From NCBI GenBank assembly GCA_005217565.1, contig SJCO01000001.1:62001-126000 (forward strand): a stretch of 64,000 bases of DNA. Direction: 5' to 3'. Positions 8,826 to 17,665 of the stretch are shown in pieces. The position numbers and the translations under genes are program-made. Numbering within the stretch: the stretch's first letter is position 1; each line of letters opens with the position of its first letter. The DNA is from Puteibacter caeruleilacunae. GTDB taxonomy: Bacteria; Bacteroidota; Bacteroidia; Bacteroidales; Prolixibacteraceae. The notes under the pieces are model-generated. The model saw only the letters and a program-made list of their open reading frames with translations, was not told where the DNA came from and did not search any database.

Positions 8826-11135
8826 ATGGATTTTAAGAAGTTTTTGTTGCTGGCAGTTGTAGCCCTTATGTCGATTGGTCAGGGGGCGATGGCTCAGGTA
8901 AAACAATGTGAATGGAAGGATGTTGACGGTGTTAATATGCCTATCCCTCCCAATGAACATCCTCGATTGTATATTCGTGGCCATCAAATTGATGAGCTTA
9001 AGAAACGATTGAAAGATCCTGAATTAAAAGCTACCTGGGATCAATTGATGGAGATGAAGGAAGATTGGAAACCTGAAGAGATTCCTGCTGAAAAGGGGTG
9101 GCGTTTCTATGTAGAGCAAAAGGGACTTACCGTTAGGGCTGAGTTGAATGCTTTGCAGTACCTGGTGACTGGGGAAAAGAAGTATGGACGTAAAGCAATT
9201 ACCTCTATCATTGATACGCTGGAAACAGCTGATTATCCTCACGTGGGTGATGTGTCAAGGGCTATCGGTCGTTTGATGGTTGCTGGTTCTATTGTGTACG
9301 ATTGGTGTTATGATCTGTTGGAAGATCAGGAAAAGCAACGTTACGTGAAGGCTTTTATACGACTGGCAGAGGGCATGGAGTGTGGTTATCCTCCAATTAA
9401 ACAGTATTCTATCACTAGTCACACTTCTGAGTGGATGCTGATGCGTGATATGATATCTACAGGTATCGCTATTTACGATGAGTATCCTGAAATGTACAAC
9501 CTGGCTGCTGGTCGTTTCTTTAAGGAGCACTTGGTTGTTCGTAATTGGTTTTATCCAGCACATACTTACCATCAAGGTAATTCGTATTATAATGTTCGGT
9601 TCTCGAGCGACTTGTTTGCATTGTGGATTTTAGATCGCATGGGAGCAGGGAATGTATTCCATCCATCTCAGCAATTTGTGTTATACGATTTGATTTACAA
9701 ACGTCGCCCTGATGGTCAGATGCTTGGTGGAGGAGATGTGAATTATTCTCGTAAAAAACCAAAGTATTATGCCCTGCCTATGATGTTGGCATCTAGTTAT
9801 TATAAGGATGAGTATTTGAATTATGAGTTTTTGAAGAATACATCTATTGATAGTCGTAGTATCATCTTCGATTTGCTGTGGCGAGATACTAAGTTGGGGG
9901 CAAAAAAGCCTGATGATTTACCTCTTACACGCTTTAACGGATCACCATATGGGTGGATGGTTGCCCGTACTGGATGGGATGAGAATAGTGTGATTGCTGA
10001 AATGAAGATCAATGAGTATAACTTTCTAAATCATCAGCATCATGATGCAGGAGCTTTCCAGATATACTACAAAGGGCCATTGGCATTGGATGCGGGAGCT
10101 TACAAGGGATCATCAGGAGGTTATAATAGTCCTCATAACAAGAACTTTTTTAAGCGAACAATTGCCCATAACAGTCTGTTGATTTACGATCCACATGAGG
10201 TATTCCGTTCTATAGGTTATGGTGGTTCAGACAAAACAGAATATGCTGATAATGATGGTGGACAGCGTTTACCTGGTTTTGGCTGGAATCCTGCTCGTGA
10301 TTTACCGGATCTATTGGAGCATGATTATAAAACCGGTGAGATCTTGTCTCAAGGTTTCGGTCCGGATTATCAGACTCCCGATTATTCTTATTTGAAAGGT
10401 GATATAACGGAGGCTTATTCAAATAAGGTAAAAGAGGTGAGGCGTGCTTTTGCTTTTCTGAATCTTAAAGATGATAAAATTCCTGCAGCTTTAATCGTAT
10501 TTGATAAAGTGGTTTCAACTAAAGCTGATTTCAAAAAATACTGGCTGTTACATAGTATTGAAGAGCCAGAGATTAGGGGGAATCAAGTGACCATTAAGCG
10601 TACGAAGAATGGTGATTCAGGAATGTTGGTTAACACAGCCCTATTACCGGAATATGATAATGTTGATATCATTCCTGTAGGTGGTGAAGGTAAGGAATTC
10701 TGGGTGTTTGGGACGAACTATAAAAATGATGCACCTAAAGGTGCTGATGAGGCCAACGAACGTGGTGCATGGCGTGTTGAGATTTCACCTAAGAAGGCAG
10801 CTAATGAGGATTACTATCTGAATGTGATGCAGATTACCGATAACAAGCAGAAGAAACTTCATGAGGTGATTCCTATAAAAACAGCATATATAGTAGGAGC
10901 TCAGCTAGCTGATAGGGTGGTGACGTTTAGTAAGGATATGACCACAATTGACCGTCCTTTTAAAGTAAGTGTTAAAGGAGAGGGAAGTTTTAAATTGATG
11001 CTTTCAGACTTGAGAGCAGGTACATGGCAGATTAGAAAAGATGGTAAGGTGTTTAAACCAGCGATACCAGTCCGGAGTGATGATGGTATACTTTACTTTG
11101 AAGGTCCAGCTGGAGAATATGAATTTTTTAGATAA
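8826..11135 (+). CDS. hepB: Heparinase II (heparin/heparan sulfate lyase, PL21)
   Basis: Periplasmic or secreted polysaccharide lyase (769 aa) that cleaves heparin and heparan sulfate by beta-elimination. From memory it aligns almost without gaps to Pedobacter heparinus heparinase II. Shared stretches include [37 protein letters not shown] and [12 protein letters not shown]. Catalytic residues are retained: His199 and Glu202 (HTSEW) and Tyr254 (GNSY). Likely zinc ligands are His405, Asp422 and His448. A signal peptide ends near AMAQ (residue 24). The N-terminal two-thirds is the alpha-toroid and the C-terminal third the beta-sandwich. It is coupled to the sulfatase 8 bp upstream, with a terminator immediately after. 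This is the most secure functional assignment in the first PUL. Confidence 0.95.
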   Translation: MDFKKFLLLAVVALMSIGQGAMAQVKQCEWKDVDGVNMPIPPNEHPRLYIRGHQIDELKKRLKDPELKATWDQLMEMKEDWKPEEIPAEKGWRFYVEQKGLTVRAELNALQYLVTGEKKYGRKAITSIIDTLETADYPHVGDVSRAIGRLMVAGSIVYDWCYDLLEDQEKQRYVKAFIRLAEGMECGYPPIKQYSITSHTSEWMLMRDMISTGIAIYDEYPEMYNLAAGRFFKEHLVVRNWFYPAHTYHQGNSYYNVRFSSDLFALWILDRMGAGNVFHPSQQFVLYDLIYKRRPDGQMLGGGDVNYSRKKPKYYALPMMLASSYYKDEYLNYEFLKNTSIDSRSIIFDLLWRDTKLGAKKPDDLPLTRFNGSPYGWMVARTGWDENSVIAEMKINEYNFLNHQHHDAGAFQIYYKGPLALDAGAYKGSSGGYNSPHNKNFFKRTIAHNSLLIYDPHEVFRSIGYGGSDKTEYADNDGGQRLPGFGWNPARDLPDLLEHDYKTGEILSQGFGPDYQTPDYSYLKGDITEAYSNKVKEVRRAFAFLNLKDDKIPAALIVFDKVVSTKADFKKYWLLHSIEEPEIRGNQVTIKRTKNGDSGMLVNTALLPEYDNVDIIPVGGEGKEFWVFGTNYKNDAPKGADEANERGAWRVEISPKKAANEDYYLNVMQITDNKQKKLHEVIPIKTAYIVGAQLADRVVTFSKDMTTIDRPFKVSVKGEGSFKLMLSDLRAGTWQIRKDGKVFKPAIPVRSDDGILYFEGPAGEYEFFR

Positions 11136-11145
11136 TAATATTGAG

Positions 11146-11175
11146 AGATGTCGCTTTTTTTAGCGGCATCTTTTG
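11146..11175 (+). terminator. Terminator after heparinase II
   Basis: AGATGTCGCT (11146-11155) pairs with AGCGGCATCT (11162-11171) around a T-rich loop, followed by TTTG. It ends the sulfatase-heparinase unit. Confidence 0.75.
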
Positions 11176-11271
11176 TATTACCCCCATATATTACCCTTTT
11201 TAGTGATGCCTTTTTAGCTATCTTTAGAGTTAAATTCTAAATCTATCATTAACCGTAATTAGAGAACTAAT

Positions 11272-12375
11272 ATGACGAACAACAAACCTGCTAGACTATT
11301 GTCTCTAGATGCCTTGCGTGGATTCGACATGTTTTGGATCATGGGAGGCGAAATATTATTTCGTGCACTGGCAAAAGCAACAGATTGGAAATGGGCCGAT
11401 TGGTGGAGTAATCAAATGCATCACGTGAAGTGGGATGGTTTTCATGCCTATGATCTTGTTTTCCCATTGTTCATGTTTATGTCGGGTGTTGCTATTCCTT
11501 ATGCTCTTTTAGGAAAACTTGAGAAAGGAGCACCTAAATCAACTATTTATCGAAAGGTAATCAAGCGTGCAATCATTTTGTTCGTGTTCGGATTGATTTA
11601 CAATGGTTTCTTTAAGTTTGAATTTGGTACACTCCGAATGGCTAGTGTGCTAGGGCAGATTGGTTTTGCTTATCTCGTTGCTTCAATCATTGTAATCAAT
11701 ACCAAAAACTTTAAAAGTCGTCTAATCTGGCTGGTCGGAATTTTGGCAGGTTATGCTGCTTTGCAACTATGGGTGCCGGTTCCAGGTCATGGAGCAGGTG
11801 TATTGACTCCTGAAGGGTGCATCAATGGTTACATCGATCGTATGTTGTTACCTGGAAGATTGCATGGAGGTATATTTGATCCGGAAGGAATACTTTGTAT
11901 TGTTTCTGCTTCTGCAATAACACTGATGGGATCTTTGGCAGGACAGGTGCTGAGAACAAATCGCTTCAAAGAGATGTCGAAGGTTGGAATCCTTGGAGCT
12001 ACAGGTGTTGCAGTGTTGGTAACAGGAAGTATCCTGAGCATCTGGTATCCTTTGATTAAAGCAGCGTGGACTACCTCATTTAACCTTGTTGCAGGTGGAT
12101 TAAGTTTGATTTTGTTGACTATCTTTTATCTAATAGTAGATGTATGGAAGTATCAAAAGTGGACTTTCTTCTTCAGGGTTATCGGTCTTAATTCAATCAC
12201 TATTTATATGGCAATGCGCTTGGTGAACTTTAAGCATACATCTGACTTTGTATTGAATGGATTAGCTGGCATGACTGGCGAATTTCAATCATTTGTATTG
12301 TTTGCCGGATTGATTATGATAGAGTGGTTATTCTTGTACTTCTTATACAAACGGAATATCTTCCTTAAGGTATAA
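11272..12375 (+). CDS. NagX/HGSNAT-like multi-pass acetyltransferase (DUF5009/COG4299)
   Basis: Integral membrane protein (367 aa, about ten hydrophobic segments) of the family that includes bacterial NagX-like proteins and human heparan-alpha-glucosaminide N-acetyltransferase. The opening SLDALRGFDMFWI motif and the HHVKWDGFHAYDLVFP segment (His50/His51, Trp54, Gly56, Asp61) are the family hallmarks. The human enzyme moves acetyl from cytosolic acetyl-CoA across the membrane onto terminal glucosamine. Beside a heparinase and a sulfatase, an analogous role on N-desulfated glucosamine is attractive but inferred. It is separated from heparinase by a terminator and 130 bp, with TATCTTTA (11219-11226) as a possible imperfect -7 box. 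Confidence 0.82.
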   Translation: MTNNKPARLLSLDALRGFDMFWIMGGEILFRALAKATDWKWADWWSNQMHHVKWDGFHAYDLVFPLFMFMSGVAIPYALLGKLEKGAPKSTIYRKVIKRAIILFVFGLIYNGFFKFEFGTLRMASVLGQIGFAYLVASIIVINTKNFKSRLIWLVGILAGYAALQLWVPVPGHGAGVLTPEGCINGYIDRMLLPGRLHGGIFDPEGILCIVSASAITLMGSLAGQVLRTNRFKEMSKVGILGATGVAVLVTGSILSIWYPLIKAAWTTSFNLVAGGLSLILLTIFYLIVDVWKYQKWTFFFRVIGLNSITIYMAMRLVNFKHTSDFVLNGLAGMTGEFQSFVLFAGLIMIEWLFLYFLYKRNIFLKV

Positions 12376-12417
12376 GTTGTTGAATATGTGACTGCTGTAC
12401 ATTTCCTTCTTTTTTAT

Positions 12418-12425
12418 TACCTTTG
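12418..12425 (+). promoter_or_regulatory. Candidate promoter -7 box before TPP riboswitch
   Basis: TACCTTTG fits the Bacteroidota -7 consensus TAnnTTTG and lies just upstream of the aptamer, so transcription would begin near 12431 with the riboswitch as the 5' end of the message. No clear -33 TTTG is visible at the expected distance. Confidence 0.5.
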
Positions 12426-12432
12426 AAGGGCT

Positions 12433-12508
12433 GTTAGGGGTGCTTATTTTATAGGCTGAGAAAATACCCTGGAACCTGATATGTGTAATGACATCGTAGG
12501 GAAATGGT
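12433..12508 (+). ncRNA. TPP (THI-box) riboswitch aptamer
   Basis: The conserved THI elements appear in order: AGGGGTGC, GGCTGAGAAAATACCC, GAACCTGAT, a short hairpin with GTAATGACATCG, and TAGGGAA. This is the thiamine pyrophosphate aptamer, with the CUGAGA and GAACCUGAU cores intact. A terminator hairpin follows at 12538-12572 and the first gene starts at 12582, so control is probably by transcription attenuation, with TPP turning the thiamine genes off. Confidence 0.95.
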
Positions 12509-12537
12509 TATAATTAGAACTAATTAATTTTCAATAT

Positions 12538-12572
12538 AAGCCGTTTCGTTTGTACGAGACGGCTTTTTTATT
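12538..12572 (+). terminator. Riboswitch expression-platform terminator
   Basis: AAGCCGTTTCG (12538-12548) pairs with CGAGACGGCTT (12555-12565, one wobble), followed by a T tract to 12571. It lies 30 bp after the aptamer and ends 10 bp before the methyltransferase start, as expected for a TPP-controlled attenuator. I could not identify a convincing antiterminator partner by eye. Confidence 0.85.
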
Positions 12573-12581
12573 TTAGAAAAG

Positions 12582-13289
12582 ATGGATAAGAAGAGAAGTT
12601 TTGATGAGTACGCAGGAGCGTATGATGCATGGTTTTTTGATAATATGAATTTACTTCGTTCTGAAGTTAATTTAGTAGCTCATTTTCTGAAGGATGCCGG
12701 CGATATTTTTTCAGTGGGCTGCGGTAGTGGATTGTTTGAATCCATCTTAAGGAAAGATTTTGCGATTGATATCAATTATGGTATTGAGCCTTCTGACGGA
12801 ATGGCTGAGATTGCTCGCAAAAGAGGTATGACTGTTGAAGTTGTTACTGCTGAAGAGGCTGAATTTGGGACTGAAAAATATGATACCATATTATTTAATG
12901 GTACTCCAAGTTATATCAACGACTTGAAGAGTGTGGTTGAAAAAGCTTATGCAGCATTGAAGCCTGGTGGCCGTATCGTAATGATTGATGTACCTAAAGA
13001 AGGTTCGTATGCTACAATGTATAACCTGGCTAAAGCTGTTGAGACATGGGATCATCCATTGTTGAAAGGAGTGCATCCACCAGCACCTTATCCTATTGAG
13101 TTTGTAAAGGTGGCTAACTGGAGAACAACTGCTGAAAAGGTTACTATGATTGAAGAGGCAGGTTTTAAAGAATTAGATTTTGCACAAACATTAACCAAGC
13201 ATCCGCTATATTCAAATGAGGTTGAAGAGCAACCTATCGAGGGGTACGACAGTGGCGATTATGTAGCGATTTGTGCCTGGAAAAAATAA
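12582..13289 (+). CDS. Class I SAM-dependent methyltransferase in thiamine operon
   Basis: Cytoplasmic methyltransferase of the Methyltransf_11/25 type (235 aa). SAM-binding motif I is FSVGCGSGLFE (about 43-53), the acidic loop is near GIEPSDG, motif II near YDTILFNGTPSY, and a post-motif LKPGGRIVMIDVP follows. The substrate is unknown. It is the first gene after the TPP riboswitch and 6 bp before thiM, so it is almost certainly co-regulated with thiamine salvage. No standard thiamine pathway step assigns a methyltransferase here. It could act on a pyrimidine or thiazole breakdown product, or be an unrelated passenger. Confidence 0.8.
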   Translation: MDKKRSFDEYAGAYDAWFFDNMNLLRSEVNLVAHFLKDAGDIFSVGCGSGLFESILRKDFAIDINYGIEPSDGMAEIARKRGMTVEVVTAEEAEFGTEKYDTILFNGTPSYINDLKSVVEKAYAALKPGGRIVMIDVPKEGSYATMYNLAKAVETWDHPLLKGVHPPAPYPIEFVKVANWRTTAEKVTMIEEAGFKELDFAQTLTKHPLYSNEVEEQPIEGYDSGDYVAICAWKK

Positions 13290-13295
13290 TATAAT

Positions 13296-14096
13296 ATGAT
13301 TCAAAATATTGTAAATGCCTTGGAGCGTGTGCGTGCCTGCGCTCCTTTGGTGCATAATATCACTAACTATGTGGTGATGAATAACACTGCCAATGCTTTG
13401 CTTGCTATTGGCGCTTCTCCTGTGATGGCTCATGCTAAAGAGGAGGTTGTGGATATGGTGAATATTGCTTCTTCTTTGGTAATCAATATGGGGACTTTAA
13501 GTGAAAAATGGATCGAGTCGATGGTTATTGCAGGTGAGCGTGCTGTTGATCGTGGTATCCCTGTGGTATTCGATCCAGTTGGAGTTGGTGCTACTGCTTA
13601 TCGCACCGAGGCAGCCCAGACTATCATTGAACGCTGCAAGCCGACTGTTATTCGTGGGAATGCTTCGGAAATTATGGCTTTGAGTAATGCCAATGTGAAG
13701 ACTAAAGGTGTTGATAGTACGGTATCTAGTGATTCTGCTATTGACTCTGCTCGTTTGTTGGCTCATGAGACGAACTCAGTGGTGGTTATTAGTGGAGAAA
13801 CTGATTATATTACTGATGGCACACGTGTAGTTACTGTTGATAATGGTTCGTTGCTGATGCCTAAAGTTACAGGTATGGGTTGTACTGCAACTGCCGTTAT
13901 TGGTGCTTTTGCTGGAGCTAATGAAGATACATTTTTGGCAACTGTAGCTGCTATGACTGCCATGGGGATTGCCGGAGAAATTGCTACTGAAAAGTCATCA
14001 GGACCTGGCTCTATGCAAATGAACTTTCTGGATATGTTGTATGCATTGACCGGAGAGGTTGTTGAGTCGAGAGCTAAAGTGACTTCTGCTAATTAA
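13296..14096 (+). CDS. thiM: Hydroxyethylthiazole kinase
   Basis: Phosphorylates 4-methyl-5-(2-hydroxyethyl)thiazole, allowing salvage of the thiazole half of thiamine (266 aa, normal length). The family signature VHNITNYVVMNNTAN is at the N-terminus, FDPVGVGAT is the substrate/phosphate region, RGNASEI follows, and VTGMGCTATA contains the active-site cysteine (Cys196). It lies 6 bp after the methyltransferase gene within the riboswitch-controlled unit. Confidence 0.96.
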   Translation: MIQNIVNALERVRACAPLVHNITNYVVMNNTANALLAIGASPVMAHAKEEVVDMVNIASSLVINMGTLSEKWIESMVIAGERAVDRGIPVVFDPVGVGATAYRTEAAQTIIERCKPTVIRGNASEIMALSNANVKTKGVDSTVSSDSAIDSARLLAHETNSVVVISGETDYITDGTRVVTVDNGSLLMPKVTGMGCTATAVIGAFAGANEDTFLATVAAMTAMGIAGEIATEKSSGPGSMQMNFLDMLYALTGEVVESRAKVTSAN

Positions 14097-14248
14097 TTGA
14101 ATGTATTGCAGACAAATTATAGAGACGAAGCTTTTCTGATTTTTTAAGTCCGCTACTGAGCTTTTAGGGCATTGAATAATGTATAATTCTACGCAGAATG
14201 GTGGCCAAGTCAGAAAATCTTTAAATCTAATAATCTAAATATCTTTTA

Positions 14249-14893
14249 ATGAATTTTGATATTAGTTTATACCTGGTAACCGACCGGCCTTTATCAAAGG
14301 GGCGTTCTCATGAGTATATTGTTGAGAGGGCTGTGAAGGGGGGTGTTACCATGGTGCAATTAAGAGAAAAGGATATCTCTACAAGGGAGTTTTATGAACT
14401 TGCCTTGTCTCTGAAGAAAGCGTTGGAAGGAACTAATGTTCCACTAATCATCAACGATAGATTGGACATTGCTTTGGCTGTTGATGCTGACGGTTTACAT
14501 ATCGGTCAGAGTGATATGCCTTATGAGGTTGCTCGTCGCTTATTGGGTAAGGATAAAATCATAGGTCTTTCAGTTGAGACAATTGAACAGGCACGTGAGG
14601 CTAATGAATTGGATGTTGATTATATTGGTTTATCTCCGGTATTCGATACCAATACAAAGAGTGATATTAATACTCCTTTAGGTCTTGCGGGTATTCGCGA
14701 AATTGCGGGCTTTACAAAACATCAAACTGTTGCTATTGGTGGGATCAATACTTCTAATACCGCTGATATTATTGCGAATGGCGCTGATGGTATTGCTGTT
14801 GTTTCTGCAATTGTTTCTCATGATGATCCAGAAGCGGCATCAGCTGAATTGAGTGCTATTATTAATAAGCAAAAACAATCGACATGCAGTTAA
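14249..14893 (+). CDS. thiE: Thiamine-phosphate synthase
   Basis: TIM-barrel enzyme (214 aa) joining HMP-pyrophosphate and HET-phosphate to thiamine phosphate. Recognisable motifs are YLVTDRPL, MVQLREKD, INDRLDIALAVDADGLHIGQ, YIGLSPVFDTNTK and VAIGGINTSN. It is preceded by a 152-bp gap containing short AATCT-rich repeats, and it overlaps thiL by 10 bp. Cytoplasmic. Confidence 0.96.
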   Translation: MNFDISLYLVTDRPLSKGRSHEYIVERAVKGGVTMVQLREKDISTREFYELALSLKKALEGTNVPLIINDRLDIALAVDADGLHIGQSDMPYEVARRLLGKDKIIGLSVETIEQAREANELDVDYIGLSPVFDTNTKSDINTPLGLAGIREIAGFTKHQTVAIGGINTSNTADIIANGADGIAVVSAIVSHDDPEAASAELSAIINKQKQSTCS

Positions 14894-15885
14894 AAACGAT
14901 TGGAGAGTTTGGCTTTATACAGCGATTTGCTCCTAAGTTTAGTCAGCTTGTGGATCAAAAAGATGGAGGTATCGGCGACGATTGTGCGATCCTTCAGATT
15001 AATGATGCATTGAGCCATGTGGTAACGACCGACTTGCTAATTGAAGATATCCATTTTTTGAAAGATGAGATTACTCCCAAAGAATTAGGATATAAGTCGC
15101 TGGCTGTAAACTTAAGCGATATTGCTGCAATGGGAGCTCAGCCTCTCTATTCTTTTCTGTCGATTGGTATCCCTGCCAATACCGAGGTTGAATACCTTGA
15201 TGCTTTTATGGAAGGGTATTATGAGTTGTCGGAAAAGTATGGTGTGCCGCTCATGGGGGGGGATACCACAAAATCGGCCGATAGGCTGGTGATTAATGTT
15301 GCTGTCATTGGTCAAGGGACTACCGGCGATTTGCGCATGCGTTCAATGGCCGAGGATGGCGATGTTGTTGCGGTATCTGGTTTCCTGGGTGATTCTGGTG
15401 GCGGACTAAAGGTGATGCTTGATGGTGTGGAAAGAACTCCAGAGGCGTTATCGCTGATTAAGAGTCATCACTTGCCAGAGCCGATGATCAATGAAGGTTT
15501 GTGGTTGGCACAACAGGCAGGTGTACATGCCATGATGGATATATCTGACGGTATATCTTCAGATTTGACGCACATCCTGAAGGCATCCTCAAAACAAGCG
15601 ACAGTTCACCTTGAGTGTTTGCCTGTGAGTAAGATGCTTCAAAAAGTAGGGGAGCAACACGATTGGAATATTCACGGACTGGCATCTGGTGGGGGTGAGG
15701 ATTATGAGTTGCTTTTTACCGTAAAATGTGATGCCTTTGATCAGTTGAATGCCGACTTTCAGAAGAAATTTGGGAAACCATTATATAATATAGGGGAGAT
15801 TAAAAAGGGAGAGCCCCAAATTACATGGATGAACAATGGAGTAGAAGTGGTGGAAAGCAAGCATGGTTTTGACCATTTTAAATGA
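14884..15885 (+). CDS. thiL: Thiamine-monophosphate kinase
   Basis: ATP-dependent kinase making thiamine pyrophosphate from thiamine phosphate (333 aa; AIR-synthase/PurM fold). Motifs seen are GGIGDDCAIL near the start, VTTDLLIEDIHF, MGGDTTKS, SGFLGDSGGG, MDISDGISSDL and SGGGEDYELLF. The start overlaps the end of thiE by 10 bp, indicating translational coupling. This is the final step that produces the riboswitch ligand. Confidence 0.95.
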   Translation: MQLKTIGEFGFIQRFAPKFSQLVDQKDGGIGDDCAILQINDALSHVVTTDLLIEDIHFLKDEITPKELGYKSLAVNLSDIAAMGAQPLYSFLSIGIPANTEVEYLDAFMEGYYELSEKYGVPLMGGDTTKSADRLVINVAVIGQGTTGDLRMRSMAEDGDVVAVSGFLGDSGGGLKVMLDGVERTPEALSLIKSHHLPEPMINEGLWLAQQAGVHAMMDISDGISSDLTHILKASSKQATVHLECLPVSKMLQKVGEQHDWNIHGLASGGGEDYELLFTVKCDAFDQLNADFQKKFGKPLYNIGEIKKGEPQITWMNNGVEVVESKHGFDHFK

Positions 15886-15924
15886 TAAATAGGGTTGAAC
15901 GATATACGGTGAAAAGGTAGCCTA

Positions 15925-15948
15925 CTGTCAGTGTCGAAGACCTGACAG
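15925..15948 (+). other. Hairpin between thiL and thiD
   Basis: CTGTCAG (15925-15931) and CTGACAG (15942-15948) form a perfect 7-bp stem. No T tract follows. It may be an RNA-processing or stability element inside the thiamine message. Confidence 0.35.
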
Positions 15949-16010
15949 GAAATCAATGCTTTCAATATCCACCAATCCACTATTTCAACAATCTAAAAAT
16001 CAAGGAAGAA

Positions 16011-16817
16011 ATGAAATCATACAATAGAGTACTTACAATTGCGGGGAGTGATTCTGGTGGTGGCGCCGGAATTCAGGCTGATATCAAAGCCATTTCGGCA
16101 AATGGTTGTTTTGCTACATCTGCAATTACAGCTATTACTGCTCAAAATACAGTTGGGGTAATCGATATACACCCAATTCCATTACAGACATTGAAAAATC
16201 AAATCAAAGCAGTGCTTGAAGATATCGGTACTGATAGCATCAAAATTGGGATGTTGCATAATTCAGAAACCATCGAGGCTGTGAATGAGATGTTGCAGCA
16301 ATTTGATGTGAAGAATATTGTGCTTGATCCAGTAATGGTCGCTACATCTGGGAATCGCCTATTGGAGTCAGAGGCGATAGATACTTTAAAGTCGGTATTG
16401 ATTCCTAACGCTCGTGTTATTACTCCTAATATCCCCGAGGCTGAAATCTTATTGGGTAGAACAATTAACGATCAGGAAGATTTACCTGCATTTGCTAAAG
16501 AATTGGCACAAACGCATGGAGTGTCTGTATTATTGAAAGCTGGTCACCTTACCGATGAGGAATTGATCGATGTATTCTATAATAATGAGACGGATGAGGT
16601 GGTTTATCTTAAGTCGAAGCGTTTGGATACAAAGAATACTCACGGTACAGGTTGTACCTTATCGTCGGCTTTTGCTGCATTTTTGGCAAAAGGATGTGAG
16701 CTAAACGAGGCGGTTACCAATGCCAAGGATTATATCAATAATGCTATTATTGAAGGTGCCGACTATGAAATTGGTAAAGGACATGGTGCAGTGAAGCATT
16801 TTTATAAGTATTGGTAA
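16011..16817 (+). CDS. thiD: HMP/HMP-phosphate kinase (phosphomethylpyrimidine kinase)
   Basis: Ribokinase-fold enzyme (268 aa) that phosphorylates hydroxymethylpyrimidine and then its phosphate to give the pyrimidine substrate of ThiE. The N-terminal TIAGSDSGGGAGIQADIKA motif, AITAQNTVGV, the VLDPVMVATSG strand, LLKAGHL, and THGTGCTLSSA with the catalytic-loop Cys215 are all present. The length fits a stand-alone ThiD with no ThiE or TenA fusion. It lies between thiL and tenA in the same orientation. Confidence 0.96.
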   Translation: MKSYNRVLTIAGSDSGGGAGIQADIKAISANGCFATSAITAITAQNTVGVIDIHPIPLQTLKNQIKAVLEDIGTDSIKIGMLHNSETIEAVNEMLQQFDVKNIVLDPVMVATSGNRLLESEAIDTLKSVLIPNARVITPNIPEAEILLGRTINDQEDLPAFAKELAQTHGVSVLLKAGHLTDEELIDVFYNNETDEVVYLKSKRLDTKNTHGTGCTLSSAFAAFLAKGCELNEAVTNAKDYINNAIIEGADYEIGKGHGAVKHFYKYW

Positions 16818-16950
16818 ATTTATCAGGTTATGAAACGAACATGAATTTTCATCATCCGAAAATACACCTATGCGGAAGATTAAAATTTATGTGAGTTCCT
16901 GAATGTATTCAAATTTTTTGGACATTCAGAAACCGAAAAATTTTAAACAG

Positions 16951-17598
16951 ATGAATCCACAGGGAGAATTTACAGAGAGACTTTGGGATGCGATATCTCC
17001 TATATATAATGTGTTGCTTGATCATCCTTTTGTGACAGGTCTGACCGATGGTTCTTTGCCTTTTTCTTGTTTTGCACATTACCTAACGCAGGACATTATA
17101 TATATAAAGGATGATGCCGAAGCGTTGGCTATCGTGGCTGATCGAGTTGATGATGCTGAGGCGAAGGAGTTCTTTAAGGCTATGGCTGCTGATGGTATCG
17201 AGATAGAAAAGGCGCTCCATGATGAATATTTACACCATTTTCAACTTGCGGCAGTAACACAAAAGGCCCCCGCCGTGGAAAACTATACTCAGTTTTTGTT
17301 GTCGCATGCCAAAGAATCTGAGCCAGCTATTGCTGCTGCGGCTTTATTGCCATGTTTTTGGGTATATAATAAGGTGGGTAACAAGATCCGCAAACATGCA
17401 GCAATGAACAATGTGTATCAGAAATGGATCAATACTTATCAGGAAGAAGATTTTGAAGAGTTTACTGCTCGTTTTATTCATATTGTAGAAAAGATGGCTG
17501 CATCGGTCGATGAAAAGACCAAAGATGCCATGACCATTGCTTTTGTTCAATCTACGCAATTAGAGCTGGAGTTCTTCGAAGAATCTATCAGACGTTAA
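16951..17598 (+). CDS. tenA: TenA-type aminopyrimidine aminohydrolase (thiaminase II)
   Basis: Hydrolyses 4-amino-5-aminomethyl-2-methylpyrimidine, a base-degraded thiamine product, to HMP for salvage. The frame is open from 16903, but the ATG at 16951 gives a 215-aa protein whose numbering matches Bacillus subtilis TenA: catalytic Cys135 in ALLPCFW and Glu205 in TQLELEF. An Asp in LTQDII (Asp48) fits the substrate-binding Asp. The cysteine places it in the TenA_C class. With thiM, thiE and thiD it completes a salvage route that feeds both thiamine halves. Confidence 0.94.
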   Translation: MNPQGEFTERLWDAISPIYNVLLDHPFVTGLTDGSLPFSCFAHYLTQDIIYIKDDAEALAIVADRVDDAEAKEFFKAMAADGIEIEKALHDEYLHHFQLAAVTQKAPAVENYTQFLLSHAKESEPAIAAAALLPCFWVYNKVGNKIRKHAAMNNVYQKWINTYQEEDFEEFTARFIHIVEKMAASVDEKTKDAMTIAFVQSTQLELEFFEESIRR

Positions 17599-17665
17599 CT
17601 TCTATAATTCCTCTTTCGTTCTTTTATAATATTGCTTATATTTATATGCAGCATATTATAAAAGA

